Source of the DNA: an uncultured Lachnospiraceae bacterium
GTDB lineage: Bacteria; Bacillota; Clostridia; Lachnospirales; Lachnospiraceae
Assembly: GCA_947593655.1 (NCBI GenBank)
Contig: CANQDS010000017.1
Location: forward strand, 1-36,710
Reading direction: 5' to 3'
DNA length: 36,710 bases
The notes under the pieces are model-generated. The model searched no databases and was not told where the DNA came from. It saw only the letters and a list, made by a program, of their open reading frames with translations. The position numbers and the translations under genes are program-made. Below are positions 1 through 7,723 of the stretch, one piece after another. Positions within the stretch are counted from its first letter, which is position 1. Every line of letters begins with the position of its first letter.

Positions 1-66
1 ATCGGATTTCAGCTTCTCCGTCACGCCCTCCCTTTCCGCCATCTGTTTCACGAGCCTGTCCATCAT
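1..66 (-). mobile_element. tnpV: TnpV transposon protein, 3' part fragment (runs off the left edge)
   Basis: Reading the minus strand from about 66 to 1 gives 21 or more residues beginning MDRLVKQMAEREGVTEKLK. This matches my memory of the C-terminal half of TnpV, a small protein of about 120 residues carried by mobilisable elements in Clostridia (family pattern ER(M/F)xRLxxxM..xGVTExLK). The N-terminal half is absent: upstream of the match the sequence is aldo/keto-reductase coding DNA in another frame. TnpV function is poorly defined. The piece therefore marks one edge of a mobile element or of a deletion, and the rest lies left of the window. The assignment rests on remembered family sequence, not on a search. 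Confidence 0.65.
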
Positions 67-350
67 CCCGTTACATTATTATAACATTCCGCATCGAAAA
101 GACTGTAGGTTCCAAGTCCCATGATTGGCATTTCATATCCGCTATTCAACATAACTGTCCTCTTTTCAAAATTAAATTTCCCGACTTCTGCTTTATCTTC
201 TTCCACTGCATTCTTTGATTCGGACATACCACTGACATTTTCCGCAACAGAACTGTCTGTTGACACCGAATCGTTTGTGCCTTTCGCACTGCAGGCAGAT
301 AAACAAATCAAAAAGGAAGCCAGCAAAATTGCAATCCCTATTCTTTTCAT
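63..350 (-). pseudogene. Truncated aldo/keto reductase with lipoprotein signal
   Basis: The start at 350 is chosen because GAGG lies 6 bases upstream; a GTG 12 bases earlier overlaps that site. The product begins MKRIGIAILLASFLICLSAC, a lipoprotein signal peptide with a lipobox ending in Cys. A Ser/Glu-rich spacer follows, then VMLNSGYEMPIMGLGTYSLF, which is the first beta strand of aldo/keto reductases. A full enzyme runs about 280 residues further, with catalytic Asp, Tyr, Lys and His. Here the frame changes to TnpV after CYNNV and stops at 63, so the barrel and every catalytic residue are lost. This is a dead gene truncated at a rearrangement junction. Secreted or membrane-anchored reductases of this kind often sit near alpha/beta hydrolases and LysR genes in Clostridia, as here. 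Confidence 0.8.
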
Positions 351-472
351 ATATTTCCTCACGCTGAACTATCTTTCCTTTTAACAATGCATCAAAATTT
401 CTAATCTTATCCAGTTTGGACGGGGACTTCCGTTCAAAATCAATATGTTCACGAATTTCACCTCATTTTCAA

Positions 473-508
473 GATCGGGTGCTGATCCTAAACAATCAGC
501 ACCCGATC
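473..508 (-). terminator. Perfect 14-bp inverted repeat, probable terminator of the hydrolase gene
   Basis: The arms 473-486 (GATCGGGTGCTGAT) and 495-508 pair perfectly around an 8-base loop, starting 7 bases past the hydrolase stop. On the minus strand the T-tract is poor (TTGAAAAT). On the plus strand it is somewhat better (TGTATTTT). A Rho-independent terminator is the likely role, with weak termination in at least one direction. Confidence 0.75.
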
Positions 509-514
509 TGTATT

Positions 515-1513
515 TTACTTCAGATATTCTGTAAAGAAACGCTCCAGCTTGTTAAACGGAATGGCGTTCTTCCCGCCGCCATCATACAGATCGGTGTGGA
601 CAGCATCCGGAATGATCAAAAGCTCCTTGTTGCTTGTGTACTTGCTGTCCTTTGTCATAGCTGCATAGGCATCTTTTGAAAAATAGCAGGAGTGAGCCTT
701 CTCACCATGCATGACTAAAACGGCGCTTCTGATCTCGTTGCTGTATTTGAGGATCGGCTGATTCAGAAAAGATTCACATCCGATCACATTCCAGCCGCCG
801 TTAGAATTGAGACTGCGGGGATGATAACCCCGTTTTGTCTTGTAGTAATCATGATAGTCCCTTACGAAAAACGGCGCATCCTCCGGCAGCGGATCGACTA
901 CGCCGCCGCCAAGGGCATATTCTCCCGCTTTCAAGTCCGCAAGCCGCTGAGCGCACATGGCCGCCTTTTTCTGATACCGGGCTTCCTCGCTGTCCTCAGC
1001 GTCAAAGTAGCCGTTGGCGTTCACTCTTGTCATATCGTACATAGTGGACGCCACGGTCGCTTTTACTCTCGTATCAAGCGCCGCTGTGTTCAGCGCCATG
1101 CCGCCCCAGCCGCAGATGCCGATGATTCCAATGCGTTCAGGATCGACTTTATCATGCAGCGACAGAAAATCCACCGCCGCCATAAAATCCTCGGTATTGA
1201 TATCGGGCGACGCCATATAACGAACATTGCCGCCGCTCTCGCCGGTAAAGGAAGGATCAAAAGCAATCGTCAAAAATCCTCTTTCCGCCATCGTCTGAGC
1301 ATACAATCCCGCCGTCTGCTCCTTTACCGCTCCGAAGGGGCCACAGACAGCAATCGCCGGAAGCTTACCTTCCTCATTTTTCGGCGCATACAAATCTGCC
1401 GCCAGCGTGATACCGTAACGATTCAGAAAAGTTACCTTACTATGATCGACCTTTTCGCTTTTTGGAAAGGTTTTATCCCATTCCGCCGTTAGTTTCAGTT
1501 CTTCTTTTTTCAT
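515..1513 (-). CDS. Alpha/beta hydrolase (dienelactone-hydrolase-like), 332 aa
   Basis: A cytosolic alpha/beta-hydrolase with no signal peptide. The N-terminal beta region (about 25-60) holds VTFLNRYGITLAADLYAP, typical of the YcjY/dienelactone-hydrolase branch. The nucleophile elbow is GIIGICGWGG (about 130-140), where a Cys occupies the position usually held by Ser; dienelactone hydrolases do use Cys. LVMHGEKAHS (about 270) and IPDAVHTDLYD (about 305) should supply the acid-side loop and the catalytic His. The substrate is unknown. The ATG at 1513 has AAAGGATGG upstream. The gene is divergent from a LysR gene across about 140 bp with paired operator-like repeats, so it is probably the LysR target. 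A terminator follows. The fold is very likely, the reaction is not known. Confidence 0.85.
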   Translation of the reverse strand: MKKEELKLTAEWDKTFPKSEKVDHSKVTFLNRYGITLAADLYAPKNEEGKLPAIAVCGPFGAVKEQTAGLYAQTMAERGFLTIAFDPSFTGESGGNVRYMASPDINTEDFMAAVDFLSLHDKVDPERIGIIGICGWGGMALNTAALDTRVKATVASTMYDMTRVNANGYFDAEDSEEARYQKKAAMCAQRLADLKAGEYALGGGVVDPLPEDAPFFVRDYHDYYKTKRGYHPRSLNSNGGWNVIGCESFLNQPILKYSNEIRSAVLVMHGEKAHSCYFSKDAYAAMTKDSKYTSNKELLIIPDAVHTDLYDGGGKNAIPFNKLERFFTEYLK

Positions 1514-1570
1514 GATGCTCTTACCATCCTTTCTGTGTTCGACTTCTTTTTCTATTTACAAGATAACACA

Positions 1571-1600
1571 TTGACATTTTTCCTCGCTAATAGTTATAAT
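1571..1600 (+). promoter_or_regulatory. Consensus sigma-A promoter for the LysR gene
   Basis: TTGACA at 1571-1576 and TATAAT at 1595-1600 are separated by 18 bp. Both hexamers are exact consensus. The operator repeats at 1602-1638 begin directly after the -10, covering the predicted start of transcription. Confidence 0.85.
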
Positions 1601-1601
1601 G

Positions 1602-1638
1602 AATATCGTGATATTCATTTTTGGAATATCACGATATT
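1602..1638. promoter_or_regulatory. Paired dyads between hydrolase and LysR genes, probable operator
   Basis: Arms 1602-1616 (AATATCGTGATATTC) and 1624-1638 are perfect 15-bp inverted repeats around a 7-base loop. Each arm is itself nearly palindromic (AATATC-2-GATATT), so the region can also be read as two copies of one dyad about 23 bp apart, close to two helical turns. LysR-type regulators bind AT-rich interrupted dyads of T-N11-A type. The position just past the consensus -10 suggests autorepression, and the same sites could serve the divergent hydrolase promoter. The RNA could also fold as a hairpin, but the nested symmetry favours a protein site. Confidence 0.7.
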
Positions 1639-1654
1639 GAACGGAGGATATCAT

Positions 1655-2545
1655 ATGGAAATTCGTACTTTAAGATACTTTCTTGCCATTGCAAGAGAAG
1701 AAAACATGACCAAAGCCGCAGAGATTCTTCACATTACGCAGCCCACTCTTTCAAAAACGCTGCGGGCATTAGAAGACGAACTTGGAAAAAAGCTGTTTAC
1801 ACGACACAGCTTCAGCATTTCACTGACCGAGGAAGGAATTCTTCTCAGAAAACGGGCAGAAGATCTGGTTTCGATGGCGGATAAAATTATTTGTGAATTT
1901 ATGTCATTGGACGATATTACCGGCGGAGATATTTATTTTGGTCTGGCTGAATCATATCAGATTCGTTACCTTGCGCAGGAGATCAAGCGATTCAAAGAAA
2001 TCTACCCCGGACTGCGCTATCACATCAGCAGCGGAGATACGGAGCAGGTTACAGAAAAGCTGGACAAGGGTATTCTTGACTTTGCCGTACTTGCAGAGGA
2101 ACCGGATCCCGCAAAGTATAATTATCTCTGTTTCCCTGATGCAGACATGTGGGGACTTGTGATGCCGAGTGATTGTCCGCTTGCAAAGAAAGAATCTATA
2201 TGCGTCGATGACCTTGTTGGATTACCCTTGTTTTGTTCCGAGCAGGGTTGGAACAAGGATATTTCCCATTGGTGCGGAGAACGGATTGATGAATTACACC
2301 TTGAAGGTTCGTTCCGCCTCTCCTATAATGGTTCTCTTTTTGTACATGAGGGGCTCGGATTTCTCTTGACCTTCGCCCACCTCATAGACACAAGTCCCAC
2401 AAGCGGTCTCACATTTCGTCCATTAGCACCTTCACTGAAAGCAAAAATTTATCTGATCTGGAAAAAATATCAGGTGTTTACTCCAATTGCGGACAGATTT
2501 TTAGACGAGGCGAAAAAACACTTTATATACCATTCCTCGATATAA
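1655..2545 (+). CDS. LysR-family transcriptional regulator, 296 aa
   Basis: The start at 1655 has GGAGG at 1643-1647; the open frame extends upstream but the LysR domain begins at this ATG. Residues 1-60 form the winged helix (MEIRTLRYFLAIAREENMTK, then AAEILHITQPTLSKTLRALE), a textbook LysR recognition helix. Residues 90-290 are the periplasmic-binding-protein-like effector domain. The length matches the family norm of about 300. The gene is divergent from the hydrolase, and the paired dyads between them are the likely binding sites. The effector is unknown. The product is a soluble DNA-binding tetramer by family knowledge. Confidence 0.92.
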   Translation: MEIRTLRYFLAIAREENMTKAAEILHITQPTLSKTLRALEDELGKKLFTRHSFSISLTEEGILLRKRAEDLVSMADKIICEFMSLDDITGGDIYFGLAESYQIRYLAQEIKRFKEIYPGLRYHISSGDTEQVTEKLDKGILDFAVLAEEPDPAKYNYLCFPDADMWGLVMPSDCPLAKKESICVDDLVGLPLFCSEQGWNKDISHWCGERIDELHLEGSFRLSYNGSLFVHEGLGFLLTFAHLIDTSPTSGLTFRPLAPSLKAKIYLIWKKYQVFTPIADRFLDEAKKHFIYHSSI

Positions 2546-2678
2546 TACCCAGCGTTATCAACTTTCCAGAAAGCACAGTAATTGCTCCTGCTGTTCTTTT
2601 AACGCGACTAAAATACATGGGGTGCGCCGCAGATCGCCTGCATTGACATATGCGATATATTTTACCTCAAAGCAGAAT

Positions 2679-3131
2679 TTACAGTTTGTATTGCATAAAA
2701 TGATCGTTTGGGGTAAATCCAAAACTACTGTACAGTAAAATTCCCATATCCGATGCCGTAATCTGAACCGTACCACATCCCCGCTTTCTTGCTTCGTCTA
2801 CGACTCTTGAAAGCAATTCTTTCGCGATTCCTTTTCTTCTGTATTCCTTGTTCGTAAACATACTGGACAGAAGCCCTATTTTTCCGCTTGGGCAACCAAA
2901 ATAAGGCGGCTTTTCTACAATGGACATTCCGCTCGTCCCAATAATCGTTCCATTGTCTAATGCGATCCATGAAAAGAATGTATCATCAGCCATATGGCGG
3001 CGATAATAATCCTTCAGAGCAGGTGTAAGATCAATTTCTTCTTTTGCGCCTTCCTCCCGCAGCTGTGCGATTCGCATTTTAATAAAAATGTCAAGCTCCT
3101 GTTCTGTTAATTTCTGATAAATAATATTCAT
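2679..3131 (-). CDS. GNAT-family N-acetyltransferase, 150 aa
   Basis: The start at 3131 has GGAGG 8 bases upstream; a GTG at 3146 lies inside that ribosome site and is rejected. The product has the GNAT layout: an N-terminal helix pair, a central beta segment (TIIGTSGMSIVEK), then the acetyl-CoA loop NKEYRRKGIAKELLSRVVDE (RRKGIA is the pyrophosphate-binding signature), and a C-terminal LLYSSFGF segment. It transfers acetyl from acetyl-CoA to an amine; the substrate cannot be predicted. The length is normal and the gene seems intact. A promoter at 3243-3272 gives a leader of roughly 100 bases containing a RecG-like tail fragment. Confidence 0.88.
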   Translation of the reverse strand: MNIIYQKLTEQELDIFIKMRIAQLREEGAKEEIDLTPALKDYYRRHMADDTFFSWIALDNGTIIGTSGMSIVEKPPYFGCPSGKIGLLSSMFTNKEYRRKGIAKELLSRVVDEARKRGCGTVQITASDMGILLYSSFGFTPNDHFMQYKL

Positions 3132-3136
3132 ACAAT

Positions 3137-3238
3137 TTACCTCCACGGCTTAATTTCCCAGTATCCATTTTTCGGAGAACCATGCCGTACTAAAATACCT
3201 TCCTGCTTCAGTTGGTTCTTCTCCGATGCTTCCTTCAT
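3137..3238 (-). pseudogene. 33-codon ORF resembling the C-terminal tail of an AlbA_2/RecG-like regulator
   Basis: The frame starts MKEASEKNQLKQEGILVRHG and ends at a TAA lying within the ribosome site of the GNAT gene. LKxEGxLxRxGSxKxGYWxI is the usual end of winged-helix tails in divergent AAA_4 (AlbA_2/RecG-like) and some Fic proteins. The ATG lies only about 5 bases past the predicted -10 and has no ribosome site, so it is more likely a gene-end remnant caught in the GNAT leader than a real peptide. If it is translated, termination would couple to the GNAT start. Confidence 0.5.
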
Positions 3239-3242
3239 CTGT

Positions 3243-3272
3243 ATCATATTCCCATCCCAAACCCTTTGTCAA
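3243..3272 (-). promoter_or_regulatory. Probable sigma-A promoter for the GNAT gene
   Basis: On the minus strand TTGACA (3272-3267) and TATGAT (3248-3243) are 18 bp apart. It lies between the permease stop at 3296 and the GNAT gene, giving that gene its own transcript. Confidence 0.65.
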
Positions 3273-3295
3273 TCCAATCCCGCCCCTTTATATTT

Positions 3296-5563
3296 TCAAA
3301 ATACAGCGGCATAAACCGGATACAGTGAAAAGAACCGGGCCGAAGGAAACCCCAGCGCCGCCAGAACAACCGGCGCACAGAGCAGGACAAAGCAGAAAAA
3401 CACCGTCTGCGCATAGTTTTTCCGCCATCCCGACAACAGCAGCACCGCGGCGGCGATCAGCAGCGCGGTCAGTATCTGAAGCAGCATTTTAAACGCCAGA
3501 AGCGCGATCACGGGAATGAACTCCGGCAGATTCTGATAGCGCGGAATATTCTGCGCGGAAACGAACAATCCGTGAAGCGGAAATGTCCGTGCGGTATGGA
3601 TACAGCGGCAGAGAAAGGGCACCGCGGAAATACACCCCGCCAGCAGTCCGCATACGGCCGTTTTCCCCAGCAGAACCCCTTTCTTTCCTTTCCGGGAAGC
3701 GCACAATAATCCCCATGCGCCGGTCTCGTATTCCATCGGGAGCGCATTACCGAATGCAAGGATCATGGCAAAAGTCAGAAGCAGAAACTCACTCATCCGG
3801 TTCCCGTCGAAAACGCCGAGCAGATACAGATACCCGGTATCATAAAGAAAGCAGCCCTCCCTTTCCCGCACGAGCGCCGACTGCTGCTTGACGCGCTGAA
3901 AGGCCGGATAAAAAGCCGTTACGCTCTTCCATTTGATCTTCATGCTTTCCGCAGCCTCCGGGCTGATTTCACCAGCGTCAGCCATCTGATCGATCTTTTC
4001 CAGTTCCGCAAACGCTTCCTGATACCTCGCCTCCTCCGATGCAAGCAGTTCGTTTTTCTCTTCCGTTAATCCGCCCTCCAGCCGGAGCATCAGGCTTTGA
4101 TAATACCGCTCCTGCGCCGCAGGATGATACGCGTGGGAAAAGATGCCGCCCGCGGTCAGAATGCTAAACGTCAGCAGCAGGACAAGCCCTCGGCAGGAAA
4201 ACAGGATCTTATATCCTTCGTACCACAGCAGGGACGCATGAGGACGGAACCGGAAATGAAAATATTTTTTCTTCTGCTGAAACTGCAGCCTTTCCCCTTT
4301 CCGGAAAAAGAAGCAGCCGGACAGGACTCCTCCCGCCAGCACGACGGCGATCAGAAGCCACACGGCCAGCGTCCGCGAAACCGGATACCCGAAAAAATTC
4401 AGATTCAGATAATTCCCGTACAGCTTTTCCGTCCGCATCGCGGCAAATAAATTCAGATATTTCAGCGCGCCGGTTTTGGACGCAGCCGGAATAAAAGCAT
4501 ACATCGCCCAGCTGAGAGTCCAGAGAGCCGCTCCCGCCAAATAAGGCAGCGCCATGTTTTCCGATAAAATGCACAGCGCGGCCACAACCGCTCCCATTCC
4601 GGCTAAAACCAGCGCCTTGGTCAGAACGGACAGCAGCATAAATTCCCAAATGCTGATTGGCAGAACGCTTTCGCGGTACGGGGCAAGCGACTGGATCTTT
4701 GCCGCAAGATCGCACCAGCCGGAGCAAAATCCAAAATAAATGTAATTAATGCCGTACAAAACAGCGGAACTTGCGGCACAGTGGACAAACAGCGCCAGAA
4801 ATTTAGCAAAGATTCCCGCGCCTATGCCATTTCTTGTGCTGCGCGTCAGATAGAAAAGCTTTTTGTGTTTTTCCTCCGTGATCAGGCTTCCGATAAACAG
4901 GAACGCAGACAAGAGCAAAAGGATATCCGTCCCCGTATTTTCCATTGCCGCCGTGATCGTTTTCGACGGCATCCAGCAGATTCCGTCCGCCGAAAGCGCC
5001 TGATAATCTTCTGCACTCTTTTTGATATTCCGCGAAGCAAAACTGCCTGCGCTCTTCCCGGCAAAAATCGAGATCCCGCTTAGCGAATCCTTCCGATCCT
5101 GCACCGATTCCAGATAGGAAGCATAATCCAGAACCCGTGATCCCTCTTCATACATTTCATCCAGAAATAAAGTTTCCAGTTCCAGAGAATCCGTATACCG
5201 CAGATAATCCCCGGACACATACCGATCATACCAGGTTTCAAAGACACCCGGATTTTCCGCCATTTCCCGTTCAGCAAATTCCGCGCCGGTTTCACTGTTT
5301 TTCATCGCAAGGATCCGGGCGGCAAACTCCGTCCCGTCCGCCTCTTCCTTCCGGGCGGACAGAAATGCGCCTTTTTCTTCTTCGGTCATTCCGCGGATAT
5401 CCTCCGCAAACATGCGGTAGGAAGACAGTTCCGCTTTTCGTCCGTTTCCGAGATTTGCATACCATTGGAAAAAGAGATTGATCCCTAAAAGGATAACGGC
5501 CAGAAATTGAAAACTGCGTTTCTTCCAGATCTTTTCAAGTTCAAAAACAACCAGTCTTCCCAT
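3296..5563 (-). CDS. ABC-2-type transporter permease, 755 aa, operon A
   Basis: The start at 5563 (MGRLVVFELEKIWKKRSFQF) has GAGGAG upstream and overlaps the ATPase gene end by 23 bases, implying coupled translation. The frame extends 29 codons further upstream, but those codons lie inside the ATPase gene. The protein has two similar halves. Each starts with an amphipathic stretch and one membrane helix, then an extracellular loop rich in acidic and helical residues, then a cluster of four or five helices. I count about 11-12 hydrophobic segments. This is the layout of large ABC-2 permeases paired with a single ATPase for export or for resistance to membrane-active compounds. The lipoprotein and two-component genes upstream suggest a drug, peptide or envelope-stress role. 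The substrate is unknown. Confidence 0.87.
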   Translation of the reverse strand: MGRLVVFELEKIWKKRSFQFLAVILLGINLFFQWYANLGNGRKAELSSYRMFAEDIRGMTEEEKGAFLSARKEEADGTEFAARILAMKNSETGAEFAEREMAENPGVFETWYDRYVSGDYLRYTDSLELETLFLDEMYEEGSRVLDYASYLESVQDRKDSLSGISIFAGKSAGSFASRNIKKSAEDYQALSADGICWMPSKTITAAMENTGTDILLLLSAFLFIGSLITEEKHKKLFYLTRSTRNGIGAGIFAKFLALFVHCAASSAVLYGINYIYFGFCSGWCDLAAKIQSLAPYRESVLPISIWEFMLLSVLTKALVLAGMGAVVAALCILSENMALPYLAGAALWTLSWAMYAFIPAASKTGALKYLNLFAAMRTEKLYGNYLNLNFFGYPVSRTLAVWLLIAVVLAGGVLSGCFFFRKGERLQFQQKKKYFHFRFRPHASLLWYEGYKILFSCRGLVLLLTFSILTAGGIFSHAYHPAAQERYYQSLMLRLEGGLTEEKNELLASEEARYQEAFAELEKIDQMADAGEISPEAAESMKIKWKSVTAFYPAFQRVKQQSALVREREGCFLYDTGYLYLLGVFDGNRMSEFLLLTFAMILAFGNALPMEYETGAWGLLCASRKGKKGVLLGKTAVCGLLAGCISAVPFLCRCIHTARTFPLHGLFVSAQNIPRYQNLPEFIPVIALLAFKMLLQILTALLIAAAVLLLSGWRKNYAQTVFFCFVLLCAPVVLAALGFPSARFFSLYPVYAAVF

Positions 5564-6281
5564 CCTTCTCCTCCTCTCCAAACAGCTGCATGTAAACCTC
5601 TTCGAGCCCCGAAGCCTGATATTTCCGGCAGAGATCCGCAGCCGGGGCACAGTCGGCCACCGTGCCGCCCCGAAGCAGGATCACCTCGTTTACAATGGAT
5701 TCGATATCGGAAACCACATGCGTCGAGATCAGGATCATTTTATCCCCGGCAAGCGTCCGGATCCGCTCCCGGATTCTTACCCGCTCTTTCGGATCCAGCC
5801 CGGCGGTCGGTTCATCCAGCAGAACGATTTCGGGATCTCCAAGAACGGCCTGTGCGACAAGGATCCGCTGTTTCATGCCGCCGGAATATGTGCCGATCGG
5901 CCGATCCGCCGCTTCCGTCAGATGAACCCAGGATAGTACCTCCTCCATCCTGCTTTTGATCTGTTTTTTCGGAATGCCCTTTAACGCCGCCATATAGGCT
6001 AAAAAGCGGCGGCCGGAAAAAGCATCGTACATTCCCTGCTGCTGCGGCGCATAGCCCAGCAGAGACCGGTACCCGGCCCCGAGTCCGGCGATATCTTTTC
6101 CGTTCCACCTGATCTGCCCCGAATCCGGTTTGAGATTCCCTGTGATCAGGTTCATAAGCGTGGATTTTCCCGCCCCGTTCGGACCGAGAAGCCCGTAGAT
6201 CCCATGATCCAATTTCAGAGAAACCGCATCTAATACGGTCTTTTCTTTATATTTTTTTGTAATTTCACACAATTCCAGCAT
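5541..6281 (-). CDS. ABC transporter ATP-binding protein, 246 aa, operon A
   Basis: All nucleotide-binding motifs are present: Walker A GPNGAGKST (about 33-41), Q-loop YAPQQQGMYD, signature YSGGMKQR, Walker B IVLLDEPTAGLDP and the H-loop STHVVSDIE. The DrrA/CcmA-like layout fits ABC-2 exporters. The start at 6281 (MLEL) is chosen because it follows the lipoprotein stop by one base and has GGGAG about 10 bases upstream; an ATG at 6293 is too close to that site. The gene end overlaps the permease start by 23 bases. It powers the permease encoded next. Confidence 0.93.
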   Translation of the reverse strand: MLELCEITKKYKEKTVLDAVSLKLDHGIYGLLGPNGAGKSTLMNLITGNLKPDSGQIRWNGKDIAGLGAGYRSLLGYAPQQQGMYDAFSGRRFLAYMAALKGIPKKQIKSRMEEVLSWVHLTEAADRPIGTYSGGMKQRILVAQAVLGDPEIVLLDEPTAGLDPKERVRIRERIRTLAGDKMILISTHVVSDIESIVNEVILLRGGTVADCAPAADLCRKYQASGLEEVYMQLFGEEEKDGKTGCF

Positions 6282-6282
6282 T

Positions 6283-7647
6283 TTACATTCCACTCCCGAT
6301 CATTTGTATTGGTGTAATCTTATCCCGCCCGGCATACAGGTCATCCCGGCTGATCAGCCCGAACTGGTTTTTTTGAATGGAATAAGAGCCGTCGCCGTTA
6401 TCCTTCGCCTCATAATCGTAGATGACCAGCACCTGATCCCCGGCCTCTGCAACGATCTCGAGGCTCCAGCCAAGCGACCGGTTTACCAGCCCGCAATGGC
6501 TGACTTCACCGGTTTTTGTATCGATAAAATAATAAGTGTTGTCATCCGGATCCCTCGTATAGATCCGCTCCCCCACCATTCCCCAGATCGTATCCTCCGG
6601 AATGGAACACAGAAGTTCCTGTTCCGCCAACGCAAGATCGATGCAAAAGATCTTTCCGTCTCCATCCATGGAATAATATAAATGCTCTTCATCCAGCGCA
6701 AAACTCCGCGACTTCGCCTGACCGACGCGGTAGATTTCCCGGTGTTCGCCGCTATCCACATCAAATGCCAGAAAAACATCGGCCGCCGTATCATAAAGTT
6801 CGGTATCGTCGTTGTACTTTTCTTCCAGGGAAACCTCCCTTCCGAAATCGATCCCGTGCAATACGAGCTGCCGCTGCGAACAGCCGACCGCTTCCCACTC
6901 GATCGAATCATTCAGGTCCATACTGTAAAGCACGCTCTCGCGGCCGCTTTCCGGATCCAGAAAGACCAGATTGCGTTCGGAAAATGTCCGGTAGGAATTT
7001 CCGCCGATCTGCTGCGCCGAAACTTTTTTGGTGATCAGGTAAAATCCGTCTTCATCCGCCACAGCAAAATCCTCCACCGTAACGGAAGGATCAAAAGCGT
7101 ATATTTTTTCCCGGTTACTCCCGTCCGGCTCCATCCGGTAGAGGACGGTCGGCATGGCTTCCACTGCTGCCTCGTCTGCGCCGCCTGCACCCATATACAC
7201 GCTTCCGCTGTCATCCATTTCCTTGCTCATGAGGTAAAGCGCGCCGTTCCATGTAAACAGCATCGGGGAACCGCCGAATTCCTCCTCCAAAAAAACGGAA
7301 GTGCAGTCCGCCGTATCATGCCCGCAGCCCGCGCTGCTGCATAAAAAGATCTCCTGCCGCGCCGCAAAATCCATATACATCAAATGCCTTGCCGCCCGGC
7401 CGTCCGAAAGCTCTTCGACTTCTTCGCTTAAATAGTAATAGCCGTTTTCCGTGGTACAGTCCGTATCGCCGTTCTGCAGATGGTATAACAGGGACAGATC
7501 TCCGCCGGATGACACCTGCCGCCCAGCCGCCGTGTTTTTCCCTCCCGCATCCTGCTTTGCGCCCAAACCGCCGGAAGTACTCCGGCTGCAGGCGCCAAGG
7601 CACAGCAATATTCCAGACAGCGCCAGAAAATAAATTCGTTTTTTCAT
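6283..7647 (-). CDS. Predicted extracytoplasmic lipoprotein, probable beta-propeller, 454 aa, operon A
   Basis: The signal peptide is MKKRIYFLALSGILLCLGAC, with lipobox LGAC; the mature protein would be anchored outside the membrane. The mature part has repeated short blocks of the type YYYLSEEVE, LYRMEPDGSNREKIY, LYYSMDGDGKIFCID and YFIDTKTGEVS, the rhythm of DUF5050-like propellers. A C-x6-C-x5-C group occurs around residue 100. I do not recognise a named family with certainty. Its place between kinase and ABC genes suggests a sensor or accessory subunit of the transporter. The ribosome site AAGGAGG lies inside a hairpin followed by seven U (7648-7691), so expression may be attenuated. It overlaps nothing and is followed one base later by the ATPase start. 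Confidence 0.75.
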   Translation of the reverse strand: MKKRIYFLALSGILLCLGACSRSTSGGLGAKQDAGGKNTAAGRQVSSGGDLSLLYHLQNGDTDCTTENGYYYLSEEVEELSDGRAARHLMYMDFAARQEIFLCSSAGCGHDTADCTSVFLEEEFGGSPMLFTWNGALYLMSKEMDDSGSVYMGAGGADEAAVEAMPTVLYRMEPDGSNREKIYAFDPSVTVEDFAVADEDGFYLITKKVSAQQIGGNSYRTFSERNLVFLDPESGRESVLYSMDLNDSIEWEAVGCSQRQLVLHGIDFGREVSLEEKYNDDTELYDTAADVFLAFDVDSGEHREIYRVGQAKSRSFALDEEHLYYSMDGDGKIFCIDLALAEQELLCSIPEDTIWGMVGERIYTRDPDDNTYYFIDTKTGEVSHCGLVNRSLGWSLEIVAEAGDQVLVIYDYEAKDNGDGSYSIQKNQFGLISRDDLYAGRDKITPIQMIGSGM

Positions 7648-7691
7648 AAAAAAAGACCTCCTTGTATTCTTCTGCCAGAATTTACAAGGAG
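7648..7691 (-). promoter_or_regulatory. Terminator-like hairpin covering the lipoprotein ribosome site
   Basis: Positions 7658-7666 pair perfectly with 7683-7691 (CTCCTTGTA against TACAAGGAG), extended by TTCT (7667-7670) with AGAA (7677-7680) past a 2-base bulge. In the minus-strand RNA the 3' arm contains AAGGAG, the ribosome site of the lipoprotein gene. It is followed by GTC and seven U directly before the ATG. It is therefore either a terminator after the kinase gene, an attenuator, or a translation lock. The overlap of both functions is seen directly; the mechanism is inferred. Confidence 0.65.
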
Positions 7692-7707
7692 ATCATAAAA
7701 CGGAAAG

Positions 7708-7723
7708 GTCAAAAAACCGTCAA
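7708..7723. promoter_or_regulatory. Direct repeat GTCAA-N6-GTCAA before the lipoprotein gene, probable response-regulator site
   Basis: GTCAA at 7708-7712 and 7719-7723, phased by 11 bp, overlaps the kinase stop codon. The block closely matches the one at 9704-9719 before the regulator gene, including flanking AAAA and AAAT and a CCG nearby. OmpR-type regulators bind 11-bp-phased direct repeats. On the minus strand, TATGAT lies 9 bp beyond the downstream half-site, a possible -10. Confidence 0.6.

Noticed and set aside
821-1492. 223-codon plus-strand frame inside the hydrolase gene
   Set aside because: It is the antisense shadow of a clear alpha/beta hydrolase, is rich in Arg/His and matches no family pattern.
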